A stretch of 64,000 nucleotides of DNA from Sarcomyxa edulis (GCA_009761415.1 QUOL01000034.1:23659-87658); one strand, 5' to 3'. Numbered from the stretch's first letter, positions 11,412 through 23,994 are shown. A program made the numbers and translations. The notes: a model not told the origin generated them from the sequence alone.

Positions 11412-12603
11412 TCAACCGCGGTGCATACCAGAACCCGGAGCTTGCTCTGCGTCACGCCTCGCTGGTGTCTCGCCTTCGAATTTCTGCATCATTTGCTTCA
11501 TTTTCTCTTTATACGGAGAAAAACACTTGTTGAATTCGTTGACAGATTGGGGAGGAGGAAGCAGGGTTGTTTGATACGGAAGAGCTGTTGTGCTTTGAGC
11601 GAAGCGGTCTCGAAGGAAGGGCATGATGGGATCTGTCGGGGGAATGGGTGCCGCTGGTGTCTACATGATTTTCAGTATGAGATTAGACAAATGCGAGCAG
11701 ATATGGCCCTTACTTGTTTGCGTACAAAGTCCGACCTGCAGGGTGGCCGAGGCAGAGTTAAAGCAGGGGAGAAGGCAGGTATAACGGGGGACGCAGTTGG
11801 TTCTGGTTTGAAGGGGGTGAAGCGAAGAGATGCCAAGAAAGGTTCTGGGAAGGTAGAACAGAAAGGTGTGGGTAGGTGATTGACACCGGTGCGAGTATCA
11901 TATTTCTTGGCTCGTTCTTCTTGTATCCCTGAAAACACGTCGTGTTCGTTTGCTTGCAGCAATTTAGCCCAAGATTGCACAACGGCCATAGACGGATCTA
12001 GGAGAGGTTCATATAGTGTTGCGAGCATGTGGATTTTCTTGGGTGTCAAGGTTGGATATGCGGCTGTTTCCCAGATAGATTAGTGACAAAACTAAGACAG
12101 CTGTTGAGAGGTAGATACCATTGCTACTGGTAGAAGCACCAGGACTCATAGAGGCATAAAAAGGGGTATTAGGGCTTGTTGGGCTGATGGTGGGTGCAAG
12201 AGAATTGAGGCCAGATGTTTGTGATACACTGGCGGCATTTGCATTTGACTCCAAAAGTTGTTTTCGCCGTTTCTTGAACCAAGCCCGTAGTTTAGTTTTG
12301 TTATATTGATTGTTGTGGCCGGAAATCTTTGAGGAAGGGACTGTAAGACCGGAATAAAATCTCTAGTTTTTGCGAGACTGACTTGGATATGTTGTAGCAG
12401 CTCTGTTTCTTCAGTGTCAGTGGGTAATCGCAAGTTGCGGTCCCAAAAGTCTGCGAAAACGAGAGATGCATCGTGAGAGACGCGGTCTAGGGGTATTGTC
12501 GGCTATTTATACCTTGTAAGACCGCCGTCCCTGGTCTCGTTAGACGCTGAGATGTAGGTTTCTTGGCCTTGGGTTGCAATACTGATATCGGGGGTAGTTC
12601 CAT
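11412..12603 (-). CDS. Homeodomain transcription factor, five exons
   Basis: Predicted exons (minus strand) are 12603-12513, 12450-12383, 12326-12119, 12063-11714 and 11660-11412. All introns are GT-AG and every phase agrees, giving 321 residues. Residues about 18-76 form a homeodomain: LQDFWDRNLRLPT (helix 1 and turn), an acidic helix 2, and recognition helix KTKLRAWFKKRRKQ with Trp69-Phe70. The near-invariant Asn of the WFxNRR motif is Lys72 here, so DNA contact may be atypical. The C-terminal part is Ser/Thr/Pro-rich, with a segment ATLYEPLLDPSMAVVQSW of unknown role. It should be a nuclear DNA-binding regulator. It is one of few intact-looking cellular genes in this repeat-rich region and lies next to no second homeodomain gene, so a mating-type A-locus role is not supported here. 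Confidence 0.78.
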
Positions 12604-14330
12604 TTTGGCCGTGAAAAAAGAGGGTGGAAGGGAGAGCAGAGAGGAAAGAAAAAATGTCTGGGCTTATGTTGCTAGATCACTGATCCTCCTGATCGGTGTA
12701 TGTCGACTGAATTGAACTAACTTCAGGGGGACGGTGTTGTTACAGGATCTGGGTCGAGGTGGAGGGGAGAAAGAAAGTACAAAGGACATCTTTGTCTTTG
12801 TCCGGATTATATATGCCTGAGAGTGGCTTTGCTTTGTCTTCTTTTGTGTCACCATGTGGAAAACCGTGAGTTTAAATTTTTTCTGCAACGGTATTTCAAA
12901 AATGGGCACAAAACCAATGGACATCTTAGTGTGTGATTTTTTTTCACAGCCTCATTCTCCTTTTCATTTGTGGCATCCATCCCAGACTTACTGTTCTTTC
13001 TTGTCTGTGACCAATCAGTGAAGCTCCACTCCAGTGCTCTTTTCCATGGCCTATAGGTGTTTCTTTGAAGGACATGGCCACCTCGAAAGAGCCCAGCAAA
13101 TATCCAATTCAGAATCAGAGTCTTTTCAGGTCCAGATTGGATGCAATTTCCAGTGGAAGGGGCACAGTACACCGTGTGCAATCCTGGTATACCATGCATG
13201 TTATTGGTCTGACCTGCTTGAAGCATCTGAATCAAGTTTTCAGAAGTGTTTCATGTTGCACAACACAAAAGTCCGGTCAGTACTAGGTCAGAAAAACAGA
13301 AAACATGACAATGGCCGGATTATACTCCTAGACACTGAAATAGGGCGTTATTTAGCCCCCTATTCCAACACACAAGCAATTTCTATGTTTCTTATCCGGG
13401 AATAGGGCGTTCAGTCATGAAATGTCACGGAATAGGGTGTTTTGTGACTAATAACTCAAAAGTTGGAAAATGCCGCATTTTCCAATTTGAAAGGTTTGGG
13501 GCTACGCCAAGGTACTCCAGTATACAATACATCATAAATTTTATATCAGCGCGAGCGTATACGTCTTGGCTTTCAGAAAATATAAAAATATCATGTATGT
13601 ATATTTGGTGTTATTATTTTCCAGCCACAAAGATTCAGAGGTACTAAATGGGAAATTGGTGATACCACCAGGCTACGCCAAGGCAAAGGAAGAAGAAAAC
13701 GCGAAATGTTTTGACTTAGGGATACGCTATATGGTCATGTGACACCCCTCCCAAAAGCATTGGTGACCATGTATAGCGCATAGTCTATAATACTGCATTT
13801 AAGTTTGGCCCATATTTTATTGTTCGTTGCAAGCGGGTGATGTTGTCAGCGGCTGAATCCTCTATGTGCCTTTCAAAAGATGGAGGGATGTATCCCTCCA
13901 TCCTCCCTGAATACGAGTCCTTATGTTTACATAAGAGAAACTCGTTCTTCACTTCACACAGGGCCATTTCTTAACCCCCCCCGTAATGAAAACCGTCGAC
14001 ATGTGGGAAAGTTGATGTCATTGATGTTTTTTGAAAAATTGTATTGAATACGGAGAACTCCGCTTCAGTTTGTAGTCTTTTTCGGCTGTTGCCGGGCCTT
14101 TTACTGATACTCTTCAATGTTCATTAGATTGTTGAGAGCCAACTCGCGGAAAGTGGGTATATATGGAAATATCCGAGTTCCGACGGATATACTTCCCTGT
14201 GGTTCCAAGTTCGAACCACATTGTGAGACTTTTCTTATTCTTTCCTTTCTTCGATCCTGTGCATTCTGAGTTTGTGTTGGGAAGATGTCATATCACTCGT
14301 TAAATTTCCAGATCATCAAGGACTAGGATG
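12604..14330. other. Non-coding region with small repeats
   Basis: No gene recognised. AATAGGGCGTT or AATAGGGTGTT occurs three times at 13341-13441. A near-perfect palindrome with 11-bp arms (GATGGAGGGAT and its complement) lies at 13879-13902. GGCTACGCCAAGG occurs twice (near 13500 and 13671). A tRNA B-box-like piece (AAGTTCGAACCAC) is at about 14206. Confidence 0.4.
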
Positions 14331-15460
14331 TCTTACATTGTGGTTTGACCAATAGTGTTGAAACTTAATTGGCCTTGTTGGACAAAAACAAAGACAAAAA
14401 CAAAAACGGCTATGCAATGACGTAGTTGCTGTCTTTGGATGGTGAGCGCCAGTTGTATCATAGTATTTTTCGGTCTGTATCTGTCCAGGTGCTTGAGCAT
14501 GTTAGTAGCAATAAACAAGTTTACTCAAGGGTACTCTGTGTTGGAAGTATAGTTGTATCTGTGCAAAATGAGGGTAGGTCCTCCATTTTGACAACATGCT
14601 AAATAATGGTATCTGAGTTCTAGCGCTTGGTGAACAATCTGAAATCGAAGCAAAAAGGTTTTGGGATTCTGAAGTTTTTGGCACTTTGCAGGTGATCAGG
14701 TCTGTAGGTTCATGCAAATTGTATTGGCATTCAGTTTGATCGTTGTTAAATCAACTCTTGGTGTTTGAATTGAGCATTCTGTTTGAATTGAGTGTTGTGT
14801 TCGAATCGAGCCTTGGTGTTCAAATCGAGCCTTGTTGTTCCGATGGTTCTACGTTCGAATCACGTTGTGAACTGTTTTTTTTTTGTTTTCCTTTTTGAAG
14901 TTCTTGTAGATTCTGAATTTCTTCTGTTCAGAAGGCAGCTCCATCTGAAATATAACCTTCATTTTATGAAAAAAAAATTGAATAAATTTCTTCTGTAAGA
15001 GCCGGTACCTTTTGCTCTGTATCTGTCCAGGTGATCAAGTGCATTTGTATTGCATGTGTAATGTTGGGTGCAAGTGAAGCTCTTGCACCTATCTTGCTTT
15101 TCTTTCGGTCAAGTTGAATTATGTATGTTTCTCAAAGTGGTTGACCGTTGCGCAAACCTTTTTGCCCTGCCCAAAGTCTGCCTCACCGGCCTTCTCGGCA
15201 TTCCTAAGGTCACATGACATATCTTTGTGCTCATTGTTGGACGTGACAAGAACTTGTTTTGACTTGATTCTCCGTATCTCTGGGTTCATGCAATGCTTAT
15301 ACATGCATGTTTCAACCCCTAACGGGCACAAGAATGTGTATACAGGCAGGAACAAGGATGTCTATAGAGTAAGGGGACTTGTAATGTGATGCAGGAGGTC
15401 AGGGGTTGGTGAAGGAATAGTATAGTATTCCAAACATCAGGAAAATGCACTTTTCCCTAG
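14331..15460. other. Non-coding region, no gene recognised
   Basis: A/T-rich sequence with a second isolated B-box-like piece (ACGTTCGAATCACG near 14850) followed by a T-rich stretch, as in tRNA-derived repeats. Short frames such as 15114-15389 have no support. Confidence 0.35.
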
Positions 15461-15469
15461 AGCACCCTG

Positions 15470-15720
15470 AGGGTAAGCCAGAGCTTCCCAGAGCTTCTCA
15501 GAGCTTCTCAGAGATTTCAGAGCTTCAGAGCACTCAGAGCGCTCTGGGAAGCTTTAGAGACAAGTTACCTTAGCCAGAGATCTTAAAGATGTCATGGGGT
15601 ATCCTAGGGCTAATTCAGAGCAATCCCAGATAATCTCAGTGCTACTCTGGATAATCTCAGTGCTACCTCAGATAACCTCAGTGCCTGTCAGATCTATTGA
15701 GTGTAGTTCAGAGCTTTTAG
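15470..15720. repeat. CAGAGCTTCT simple array
   Basis: Repeated CAGAGCTTCT, CCTCAGTGC and CAGATAA-type words. This is the left flank of the second purine minisatellite, in the same relative place as the AGTCA array at 8610-8765. A related CTCAGAG array recurs at 17110-17300. Confidence 0.55.
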
Positions 15721-15837
15721 AAATATCACATTTTCTTGCATACAAGTCAAGTTTTATTCAATTAAACACATATATTCATGGTCTTCTAATACATTATAAC
15801 TACAAGAGAGCTAGAAAAATAGAGGAAATAGTAGGGA

Positions 15838-16460
15838 AAAGGATGGAGATAGTATAGGGAGGTGACAAAAGGTTGGGAGGTGGTGAAAAGAAGTAGGAGG
15901 TGAAAAAGAGCTGGGGGAGGATGCAAAAGAGATGGGGGAGGGTGGAGAAAGGTAGAAAAAGGTACAAGGGGATGAATTTAAGGTAGGGGGAGGGACAAAG
16001 AGGTGGGAAAAGGTAAAAAGAGGTGGAGAAAGGTGGAGAAAGGTGAAGGGAAGGTGGGGGAACATACAAAGAGGTGGGGAGAGGTGGTAAGAGGTAAAAA
16101 GAGGTAGGGGAAGGTGGAGAAATGTAAAGGGGAGGTGGGGGGAGGTAGAGGAAGGGAAAAAGAGGCAGAAAAAGATGGTGAAAGGTGAAAGGGAGGTGAG
16201 AAAGGTCAAAAAAGGTGTGGGGAGGTAGGGGAAGGTGATAAGAAGTAGGGGAAGGTGATAAGAGGTAGGGGAAGGTGAAGAGGGAGGTATGAAGAGATCT
16301 AAACAGGTGGAAGCAGGTGGAAGATGGTACAAAGAGATGGAGAAGGTGAAAGAAGGTGAAGGCAATATAGGGGAAGGCCAAAAGAGGTGGAGAATGGTAG
16401 AAAGAGGTAGGGGGTGATGGAGGGTGGTAGGGGGTGGTAGAGGGTGGTGAAAAAAGTGGT
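15838..16460. repeat. Purine-rich minisatellite 2
   Basis: About 620 bp of plus-strand purines in units such as GGTGGGGGGAGGTAG and AAGGTGATAAGAGGTAG. The minus-strand frames are repeat artefacts. Together with 16780-17035 it matches the organisation of 8990-10200, including the shared segments CTGGCAGC.AAGTT, TGTCACGTCACA and ATTTCTCTAAGTCCAAAA, so the two are copies of one composite repeat. Confidence 0.75.
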
Positions 16461-16939
16461 GAAAAGATGGTGATACATATGCAAAAGATACAACATATCT
16501 TCTTTCCCTGTTCCTGGTTTCTTCCTTCCCATCTCTAAGCTCTCCATCCTCCAGAGTTATTGGTAGGATCTAGAAGCAGAATATATCAGCAGAAAGGACA
16601 CAAAAAGAAACATATCTACAGCAGCAAAAATGACAGCAAAATTGCCATGTCACCAATTGCTGTGCTCCAGCTTCTTCAAAGAGCAGATTAGTAAGCCAAG
16701 ATGACCAGGAACACTGGTATTGAGAATGTAGATGATAGAGCAATTAGTGGAAAGCAGAGGGAGGAAGGTGGAAAGAGGAAGAAGGATGATGAGCTGGCAG
16801 CCAAGTTCGCTTTCAGAGTGATGTGACACCATCACATGTGCAATGTCACGTCACACAACGAGCGAATTTCTCTAAGTCCAAAATGTGTTTGCATAAGAGG
16901 CTATACCTCAGGGTGATAGTACGAGGATAGTCATATAAT

Positions 16940-17032
16940 TACATGGTCTTGTAGACTATTGGTTAAGTTGTTAGTTTGTCGAAGTCATGTGCCTTTTAAG
17001 TGAAGTGCTCGAGTTCAAGCCTTGCTGGATGC
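16940..17032 (+). repeat. tRNA-like sequence at the end of repeat copy 2
   Basis: An A-box-like TAGACTATTGGTTAAG is followed about 60 nt later by a B-box-like CGAGTTCAAGCC. It holds the same relative position as the element at 10111, so a tRNA-derived module appears to belong to the composite repeat. No clean cloverleaf was found. Confidence 0.4.
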
Positions 17033-18059
17033 ATTTGTTTTCTTCGATGTTCTAGTCATCCGAAACCTGTTTTTTTACTCTATTTTACATCCTTTTTCAA
17101 TGGTATGCCAGAGCATCCCAGGGTGTCTGAGGTACCCTGGGAAACTACTTATTCCTAGGGCATCTCAGAAAGCTCTCAGACAACTCTCAGAGCTTCTCAG
17201 AGCTTCTCAGAGTCTCTCAGAGCATTCAGAGCTCTTAAAATACCCTGAGATGCTCTGAGATGCTTTGGGAAGCTTTTGGTTCTCTCAGAGCATGTGAGAG
17301 ACAAGTGACTTTTCCTGATGAAGTTGTGAAGGACAGACGTAAAAGATAAAGGAACAGGAGGAGTAGGTAACTCTGCATCTAAATGATCTGTCCCAGGACA
17401 AAGTTCTTGGCTATAAGCTCAGGAAAGTTTAGACTCTGGAATCCAGTAGAGATAAATGAAATAAATCCAGGAGTATTCCTGGATGCAGATAGACAAAATG
17501 AGATAACTCACAAGGACAGTCAGTCATTGCCTGACTTGGAGGCTCTATCAATTAACTCTGAAGCATCCAAAGAGATGAGGGCTAGTCCAGATTTGCTTGT
17601 AGAAGAACTAAGAGGGGTTGGGTGATGGTAGGTGCAGGGAAATGCTTACCTTACCTGATAAGGGAGCTCTGGAACTTTAGAACCATATGGACAGACAGTG
17701 AGTAATGATATATCCATCTTTTATTAGAATTTAAGTATCAGTGAGAGGCTCCTTGGAGGCTAAGAGCTTGAGAGAATCAAAAGGAAGATTGAGAACTGGA
17801 GATATAGCCTATAGACAAGGAAGATCTGCTGAGGGAAGAGAACTAATGAGCAGAGTTGAACAGAGGCCAGAGTTGAGCAGAGGCTAGCAGAGGACTCAAG
17901 GAATGGAGGTTGTTTGGCCTAATAGTCAACTTTGCACTCATTGTTTATTTTGTGCTTGTACAGGAAATTTGTGCAATAAACTAATGGGCAGTGAGTGCAT
18001 AGTCAATAGCCCAGAATTGATACTAATTGTGGGATTTCCATGTATTTCCAAATGTTGGT
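17033..18059. other. Non-coding region with a CTCAGAG array
   Basis: No gene recognised. 17110-17300 is dominated by CTCAGAGC and AGCATCTCAGA words. The remainder is A/G-rich unique sequence with short unsupported frames. Confidence 0.35.
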
Positions 18060-18498
18060 AAAAATACACTCTGTCTGATGGGTGGATAGCAAAACTGAGA
18101 AAACACTGAGAAAACACCAAGAAAATACTCAGGAAACAATGAGAAAATGCCGAGAAAACACTAAGAACACTGGATGTAGTGCATGCTCATTTATAGTGCT
18201 TAACCATTTCATATCCAAATTCCAAGGCATGAGCTCTGACACTATGATGCGCTGTAGAGGTACTTCATGTATTTTTGAAAAACCGTATTGCAGTTGTGCT
18301 CGAATCGAGAATTGAACTCGATTCGAGCGCAACCGCGATGCAAAAAAATGTCTGCAAAAATATCATAAAATTTATGCACTGGCTGGATTCGAACCTGTGT
18401 GAAGGCGTGAGCTTGAACCGATCACGTGATCGATGACGTGCGAACAAGTGTACTCTACAAAACATACACTCGTTCGCACGTCATCGAACCACGTGATC
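18060..18498. repeat. GAGAAAACACT repeat with long hairpin, copy 1
   Basis: It begins with an 11-bp array (GAGAAAACACT variants, 18095-18170), followed by a segment homologous to 27640-27820. It ends in a long inverted repeat: arms about 18420-18452 and 18465-18498, nearly complementary, around a 12-nt loop CTCTACAAAACA. The arms include CACGTG-type palindromes. A second copy of the whole unit lies at 27370-27902. Confidence 0.65.
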
Positions 18499-18524
18499 TA
18501 TTCGAGAAGAAAATAACTGCGGTC

Positions 18525-18597
18525 ATACAGGATCGAACTTGGACTCTTCGGTCTTATTACCGAGAAACTGACAAGTTGACCACTAGTCTACATAATC
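18525..18597 (-). repeat. tRNA-like sequence (minus strand)
   Basis: On the minus strand, GTAGACTAGTGGTCAAC resembles an A box and AAGTTCGATCC a good B box, with plausible spacing and a possible anticodon-arm hairpin (TCGGTAATAAGACCGA). The acceptor stem is weak. It could be a divergent or pseudo-tRNA or a SINE head; a covariance-model search would decide. Confidence 0.4.
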
Positions 18598-18869
18598 ACA
18601 TGACACTTTGAACATTTCGTAATCACATCCTGGGGGGTGTCTCCTATGCCAATATAAAAAAACATTGTTCTAACAGGCTCCAAGGAGGTCTACTTGTATG
18701 CAGGTAATGTGTATAGTCTAGATAGTGTAGCCAAATATACAAGGGTATGATTTCACTCGTACACTTGTTCACAGATCATAGGTTACATGACATATCACGT
18801 GATGTGTCATGTGTCGCATTGTTGAAAAGCTGTGGAGGTTCTTGTTTCATATTTCACTCCCCACTCGTC

Positions 18870-19515
18870 ATGTCCACCCCCGGTCATCTTCTTGACAAAT
18901 GGACTCACAGACATGATATTCAGTGTATCCAAAGAGACTACTTAGCCACGACTGACAAAACAACTCCCGAACAACTCCAACGCTTTATTGAAATTGATGA
19001 CGCAACTCGGAAACGTGGAGTTGGGGTAAGTTTTCCTCTGTCTTCGAGATATGAGCATGATTTGTGACGTATACTAGGATCCCCCTTGCCTACGCAGTTA
19101 TGCCGTTCTCCCTGCTGAATTCAATCTTTTTGGTCGGGAACCAGAATATGCGACCTATATACGTGCACGTTATTTTGGTGTAGGCGTGACTGCCGAAACC
19201 ATCATACGGACTGCTTCACGTATGAACGTCAGGATTCCCCGTATCGACTCCACCAGCACAGTCACTACCTGGCACATGGCCCTGTTGACAGGTCAAAACA
19301 TTGCCACTGTTTTATCGAAGATATGCCGGCACCCTATCAAGTGCCGGTGGGTTGCCAGTGGACACACGACCTACGCATTCACTATATTTAGCAACTACGA
19401 CCCAACTCCAACCGCTCCCCTCAACAACGACAAACAAATGCTCATTGCAATCATACAAACATTTCTGGGTGTCGAGAAGTCACCAGAGTGGTATTTCGAA
19501 GGGTATGCCTATTGA
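18870..19515 (+). CDS. Unknown protein, two exons
   Basis: The ATG at 18870 begins MSTPGHLLDKW. Exon 1 is 18870-19025, the intron is 19026-19077 (52 nt, GTAAGT...ACTAG, phase 0) and exon 2 is 19078-19515, giving 197 residues. The predicted protein has no signal peptide or membrane segment. A central RIDSTSTVTTWHMALLTGQ segment and the spacing of hydrophobic residues suggest a folded domain, but no family is recognised. Flanks on both sides are repeats, so it may belong to a mobile or multicopy family. The frame could extend past 19515 by a further exon. Confidence 0.5.
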
Positions 19516-19564
19516 TGTGGCGATTTTATCGTTGGTATTGGCTGATTGTGCAAAGGTAAGATAA

Positions 19565-21750
19565 TTTCTCAATGCTATATGTGTGTGTTCATAAATAACT
19601 AACACATTGTCCTAAAATTCAGTGGGAGATGATTTTTGTTTAGTATACATAATGACATTTGGTTTTGAGTGAAGGTGTTATTGTAAGGAAATTCATCAGA
19701 GATAATCTGATTATAACACGTACCATTTTTTTGGATTCTCTGTGAGCACAAATGCATTCAGATACAGCACCGGCCTCACATTGAACACGCATGCTGATCC
19801 AAAATGATGAATAAATTCAGAAATCATCCAATTTTAGAGCATGGTTTTTTAAGACTTGCAAATTCGAACAAGTCACACGTGGGAGCACTTCTATTTTTTT
19901 CCGCATTGCACACATATATCAAGAGCTTCTTCTATATTGTTGCAATTTGTGGTCTAGAATGTTTGATCGTGCTGTCCCTCATTGCGATGGAATGGCAGAA
20001 CTCCAATTGTTCTGCTGCATCACTCTTGAAGAACTGGTCCACATAGAACAACCCCAATGTTTGTGTCCATCTTCTCTTTTGGGGTTTGCACAAACAGAAG
20101 TGACAGTAATGAGACAATCAAAGGGGATAGGGTTCATTGTGGGTAACATTGAGCGTGGTTTAGCAACAGGACTGGATTTTACGGAATCTATCAGCGAGGA
20201 CTCTATGACTGTCAAGGTTGCCAATCACTGCGTTAAGACCCAGATTAGTTGCACTTTGGCTAGATACGGTTATGCAGGGGTAGGTGAAACTACTTAAATA
20301 CCTGAAGGTTGGGTAGGAGGTCTATTCGTGTAAATTTGTATGTCAAGTATCTGTGGCTTGGTACGACTACGTGAAAGTTTTTGAATACTTGGGATTTGGC
20401 TAGGTCTGACTATGGCTAACCAGGGGGTTACTCGAGGGTCAAATATACCTTCTACTCACAGATGTGTGTCTAGGTGCGTGCACTCAACATGCTCAGCCTG
20501 CAAGTAGATAGACTACTTGCAGACCGTGACTAGATGGTATATATTGGGTCCGACTAGCTCCGACCAAAAGAGGTCTTAACACAGTGAATACCATACTGGA
20601 ATCCATAAAATCTACTTATAAACACCACAAGGACATGTACCCTCTCTATACCTGAATTTGCTGGTAATCAGAATTGTTCAAATGGATTGAATACTTAAAG
20701 CCAAGGGGTGCTGGCTTCTGAGTTTTGCTTTCAGACCCACAGAGCGGACCTACCTACGTCATAAGCAGCACATGGTCTATAAATTGCCTTATTGGGAATT
20801 CCAATCACCCGGATCACCCCTCGACTATAACAATGACTCTACCGGGCAGGCCTGGACACTTCAGTATAACTGAGGAAAGGTTGTGTGCGCGGCAAAGCCC
20901 TGCACTCCCCCATGAATGCCTCACTTTGTCAAAATGCAACAAACTGAGTTTTGTAACACCCTCAAAGCTTTGGGAGCTTACCCATTTCAGTGCATCTATC
21001 TGCAAAGGGTAAGGTGGGGTATTGTACAATCTACATTGAGTACACTGCAGTATTGTAATAGGTGTTGGGATCCTATTAGCTTGACTCCGGAGAGATACCA
21101 GTACTTAGCATCTACAACAAGGGGACAAAGGATGGTTATAAACAGGTAGATTGCTAGGGGACAAACACATAAGGAACAGGTGTTCCAACTTGGAGTATGT
21201 GCAGCAATCTACAGAGTAGTACAAACACTATTAAATACTTGGGTGGCATGTAGCAGCACGCACACCAAGTGTTACTCCAATATGCAGGACATGACCCGCA
21301 CAGCTGATTTCAAGTTGCCTTGTAGTCACTCTACCTCCTGCCAAATGAGGGGTGGAGATTGCAATCTATATTTGCCACACAATCTGCCTCATTCTTCTTC
21401 AGACTATAGCTAATAGGAACATCTCTAGATTTCCTGGGAATACTTGTTTCTTGGACTACAAAGACACTAGATGTTAGATTCACTGGTGGTGGTCCCAATC
21501 CAGAGGCTCTCTGTTTTGTTCTGTTCTCGTCAAGTCAGATTGTTTTCTCTCACGCCTTGTCCAGGGACTATACACCAAAATCAACAATCTTCTCGTTATT
21601 CTCTCTTGTACTATGACAATGAATAGCGAACATCACCCCAAATTCAAGGTACATACATCACATGTGCACCTTTAGAACATCAATCTGACAAAATTCAAGA
21701 TTGGAGATTATGCATGGAGACGAGACGGAATTTCTCATATGTGGCATTGG
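19565..21750. other. Non-coding region, no gene recognised
   Basis: A/T-rich sequence with scattered frames of 70-116 codons and no supporting splice structure or motif. Short words such as GGTATATATTGGG and TCCGACTAG recur weakly near 20400-20600. Nothing further can be supported. Confidence 0.35.
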
Positions 21751-22442
21751 TCAAAGATTGCTGCAGTCCACAAAGATGAATTTATGGTATGTAAGATGTT
21801 GTTTACTGTGTTTGACAATTGATACGCAAACATGAGATAGGATATTCTCTCGTGGGCGTACACTGTGTACAATATCTCGGGCTTTACAAGCTGCTGTCTG
21901 GAATCGGAGCTTCAACACCCTACATCTTTTCCATTGCAGAAAAAGAAGGCTAAACGTAGAGTGTGGGACAAAAACACCGCTCAGTATGCACTTGACCATA
22001 TTGACGATTTAGCTGGGTTGTTACAGTAATTTGTGTTATTAGCAGCAATACATTATATTGGCTGCAGTAAATCTCATTCCTCAACTAGAAAAGGTCATCC
22101 CGACAAAGAGAATAGGATCAGGAGATCCTTGCTGCTGGCAGGCTTGACCACTTTGCTGGCGCATGACGCGTGATGTCACATCATGCAAAACGCACGAGAT
22201 AGAAATGAAGGGTGTAATGGTCAGACTAATGCCGGTCCATTACACCCAGTTTGTTACTCCAATAGTCACATCTGTCACACTCTGATCTGATTGCCAGCTG
22301 TACTTTCCTTTCTCTTTGTCGAATCAACACCAGTAATTGGCACTTCTCAGTATCGAGGACTCTAGCTAAGTTTCCCTTGACTTTTCGCTATTCTGTTATG
22401 CCAGACTCTCCCTCTATTTTCCATCCTCGGTGCCTTGCCCGT
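21751..22442 (-). repeat. Inverted repeat unit, copy 1 (cut by LTR copy 2)
   Basis: 21754-22442 matches the reverse complement of about 30306-30893 over nearly its full length. It includes CACATCTGTCACACTCT, GGTGTAATGG and a short conserved frame (MVKCILSGVFVPHS... on the minus strand here, plus strand in the other copy). At 22442 the match ends exactly where the LTR begins, so the LTR interrupts this copy. The flanking sequence of the other copy shows what lay beyond the insertion point. Confidence 0.7.
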
Positions 22443-23994
22443 TGTGATGAGGACTGCGGCGCTAGGAGTAGATGTGCTATACTCCTAACTGTAGTTCGCC
22501 TCTAGGGAGTAAGGTGACGTTTTCTCGGAGGGGATTTTACGTAGCGAGGAATCCTAATGCCCAGTGACTTGTAATTGAATAATATGTGTGTAAACCGGTG
22601 GTGAGGTGGGTATGAGATTTGATGAGGTGTGAAATGTAAAGAAAGCTTCGGACAGCTGTAAGTTCGTTCCCGGTGGGCCAATAGAGGCTTCGGACAGCTT
22701 TCGAAGAGCTGACAGATGCTTTGGACAGCTATAAAACGTCTTTGGAGAGCTATCAAGGGCTTCGGACAGCTCTGAACTGGTTTCGGAGAGCTTCCTTTGT
22801 CCGGGAGTGGTACTGCGGACTGAATCGAGTCCTATTCTCTTGTCTTCTGTAATCGTTCTTTTGTCTCGGTTTCAGAAGTATGAGAAAGAGATAGAATTCC
22901 AATAGAGAGTGACTGGGTAGTTGGTTGATTTGGATGTGTTTCTACGGTTCTGGTCCACACTGGTTCTATCTACCGTTCTCCATGTCCTATCCTACTTTAT
23001 ATATGAATTCCTTCCCTGTCCTTGCCTAATTCTTCACTCCGAGTGCCATCCCAAGGTCCCCGAGATCTCTAATGATGAAACAGATCCGGTATTGATTTTG
23101 ATGTGTCCGAACCTCGCTCAGTGTGAAAGGTTAGGGTCCGAGGTGTTTTCTGAGAGTGTTGCAAGATGAATTTGTGAAGGGATGAAACATATCCGAGTGA
23201 GCAGGACGATAGGGAGCTTCCGATAGATTTTTTCCAAGATGCGACGGCCAAAGTTGTCCGAGAAGAGTGAATTTGATGTGGGTTGCTAGGCGGAGACCTG
23301 TAGCGCCCCCGCCAGCGGGCGACACCCCGCTTACGAGTGCTGTGTCATGTGATAAACACAGAAGGAAGCACATTCTGTAGCACTACTTGGTCAGGGTGAA
23401 CGGAGGCCTTAACGAGGTGTCCAGATGCATGGAAAGGTGTGAATTGAGATCGCAATGTAAGGGGAATATTTCCAATTTGATAGGAAGAACAGCTCAGGGC
23501 AGCAAGCATCACGTTAGCGGTATGTCGACTGTTGGCAATGTTTTGTCGGTGAAGTATCTCTCGATGAGGTCTTCCAGAGATGAAAGGGAGCCTGCTGAAA
23601 CAATTTGGGATCTGTCCGAAGGATCTAGGGGGTTGCAGAGAGGTGATCGAGTACGTTGGGCTTTCGGTCAGGTGAAACGACGATAGGGAATTGGGTTCTG
23701 GCGGTACATTTCCTTCGGAGAAGTTGTTCGTGTGTGATTTCAGGTATTCCGAAACGTTCTGGGACGTGACCAAAGGCGGGTTAGCGTTTCGTGAGTGGAT
23801 GAAAAGGCCGCTTTCGGGGAGAAACCGTCAAGTCGCGGATACTTGGTGTCTTTCAGTGTCCGGGCATTCGAAAGGCAAGTTGTTTGTGGTAATGTCACCG
23901 ATATCTCTGTAGTTGGCTATGTCTGGGGAGTCGGACAAGAGTAGGTTGTTGTATAGTTGTCGATTCCTTGGCTGGGGATGCTGGCATCCTCACA
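22443..23994 (+). mobile_element. Solo LTR, copy 2 (unequal flanks)
   Basis: A 1552-bp copy of the same LTR (TGTGATGAGG...CATCCTCACA), shorter than copy 1 mainly through loss of tandem TTCGGACAGCT units. The left flank ends CCGT and the right flank begins CCGC. The left flank is the interrupted unit at 21751-22442, while the right flank is the middle of a leader intron of the AT-hook family. The two sides therefore come from different loci, as expected for recombination between two LTR insertions. Confidence 0.78.

Noticed and set aside
11412..12603. Mating-type A locus, from the homeodomain gene
   Set aside because: There is no divergently transcribed second homeodomain gene and no mitochondrial intermediate peptidase gene nearby; only one homeodomain is present.
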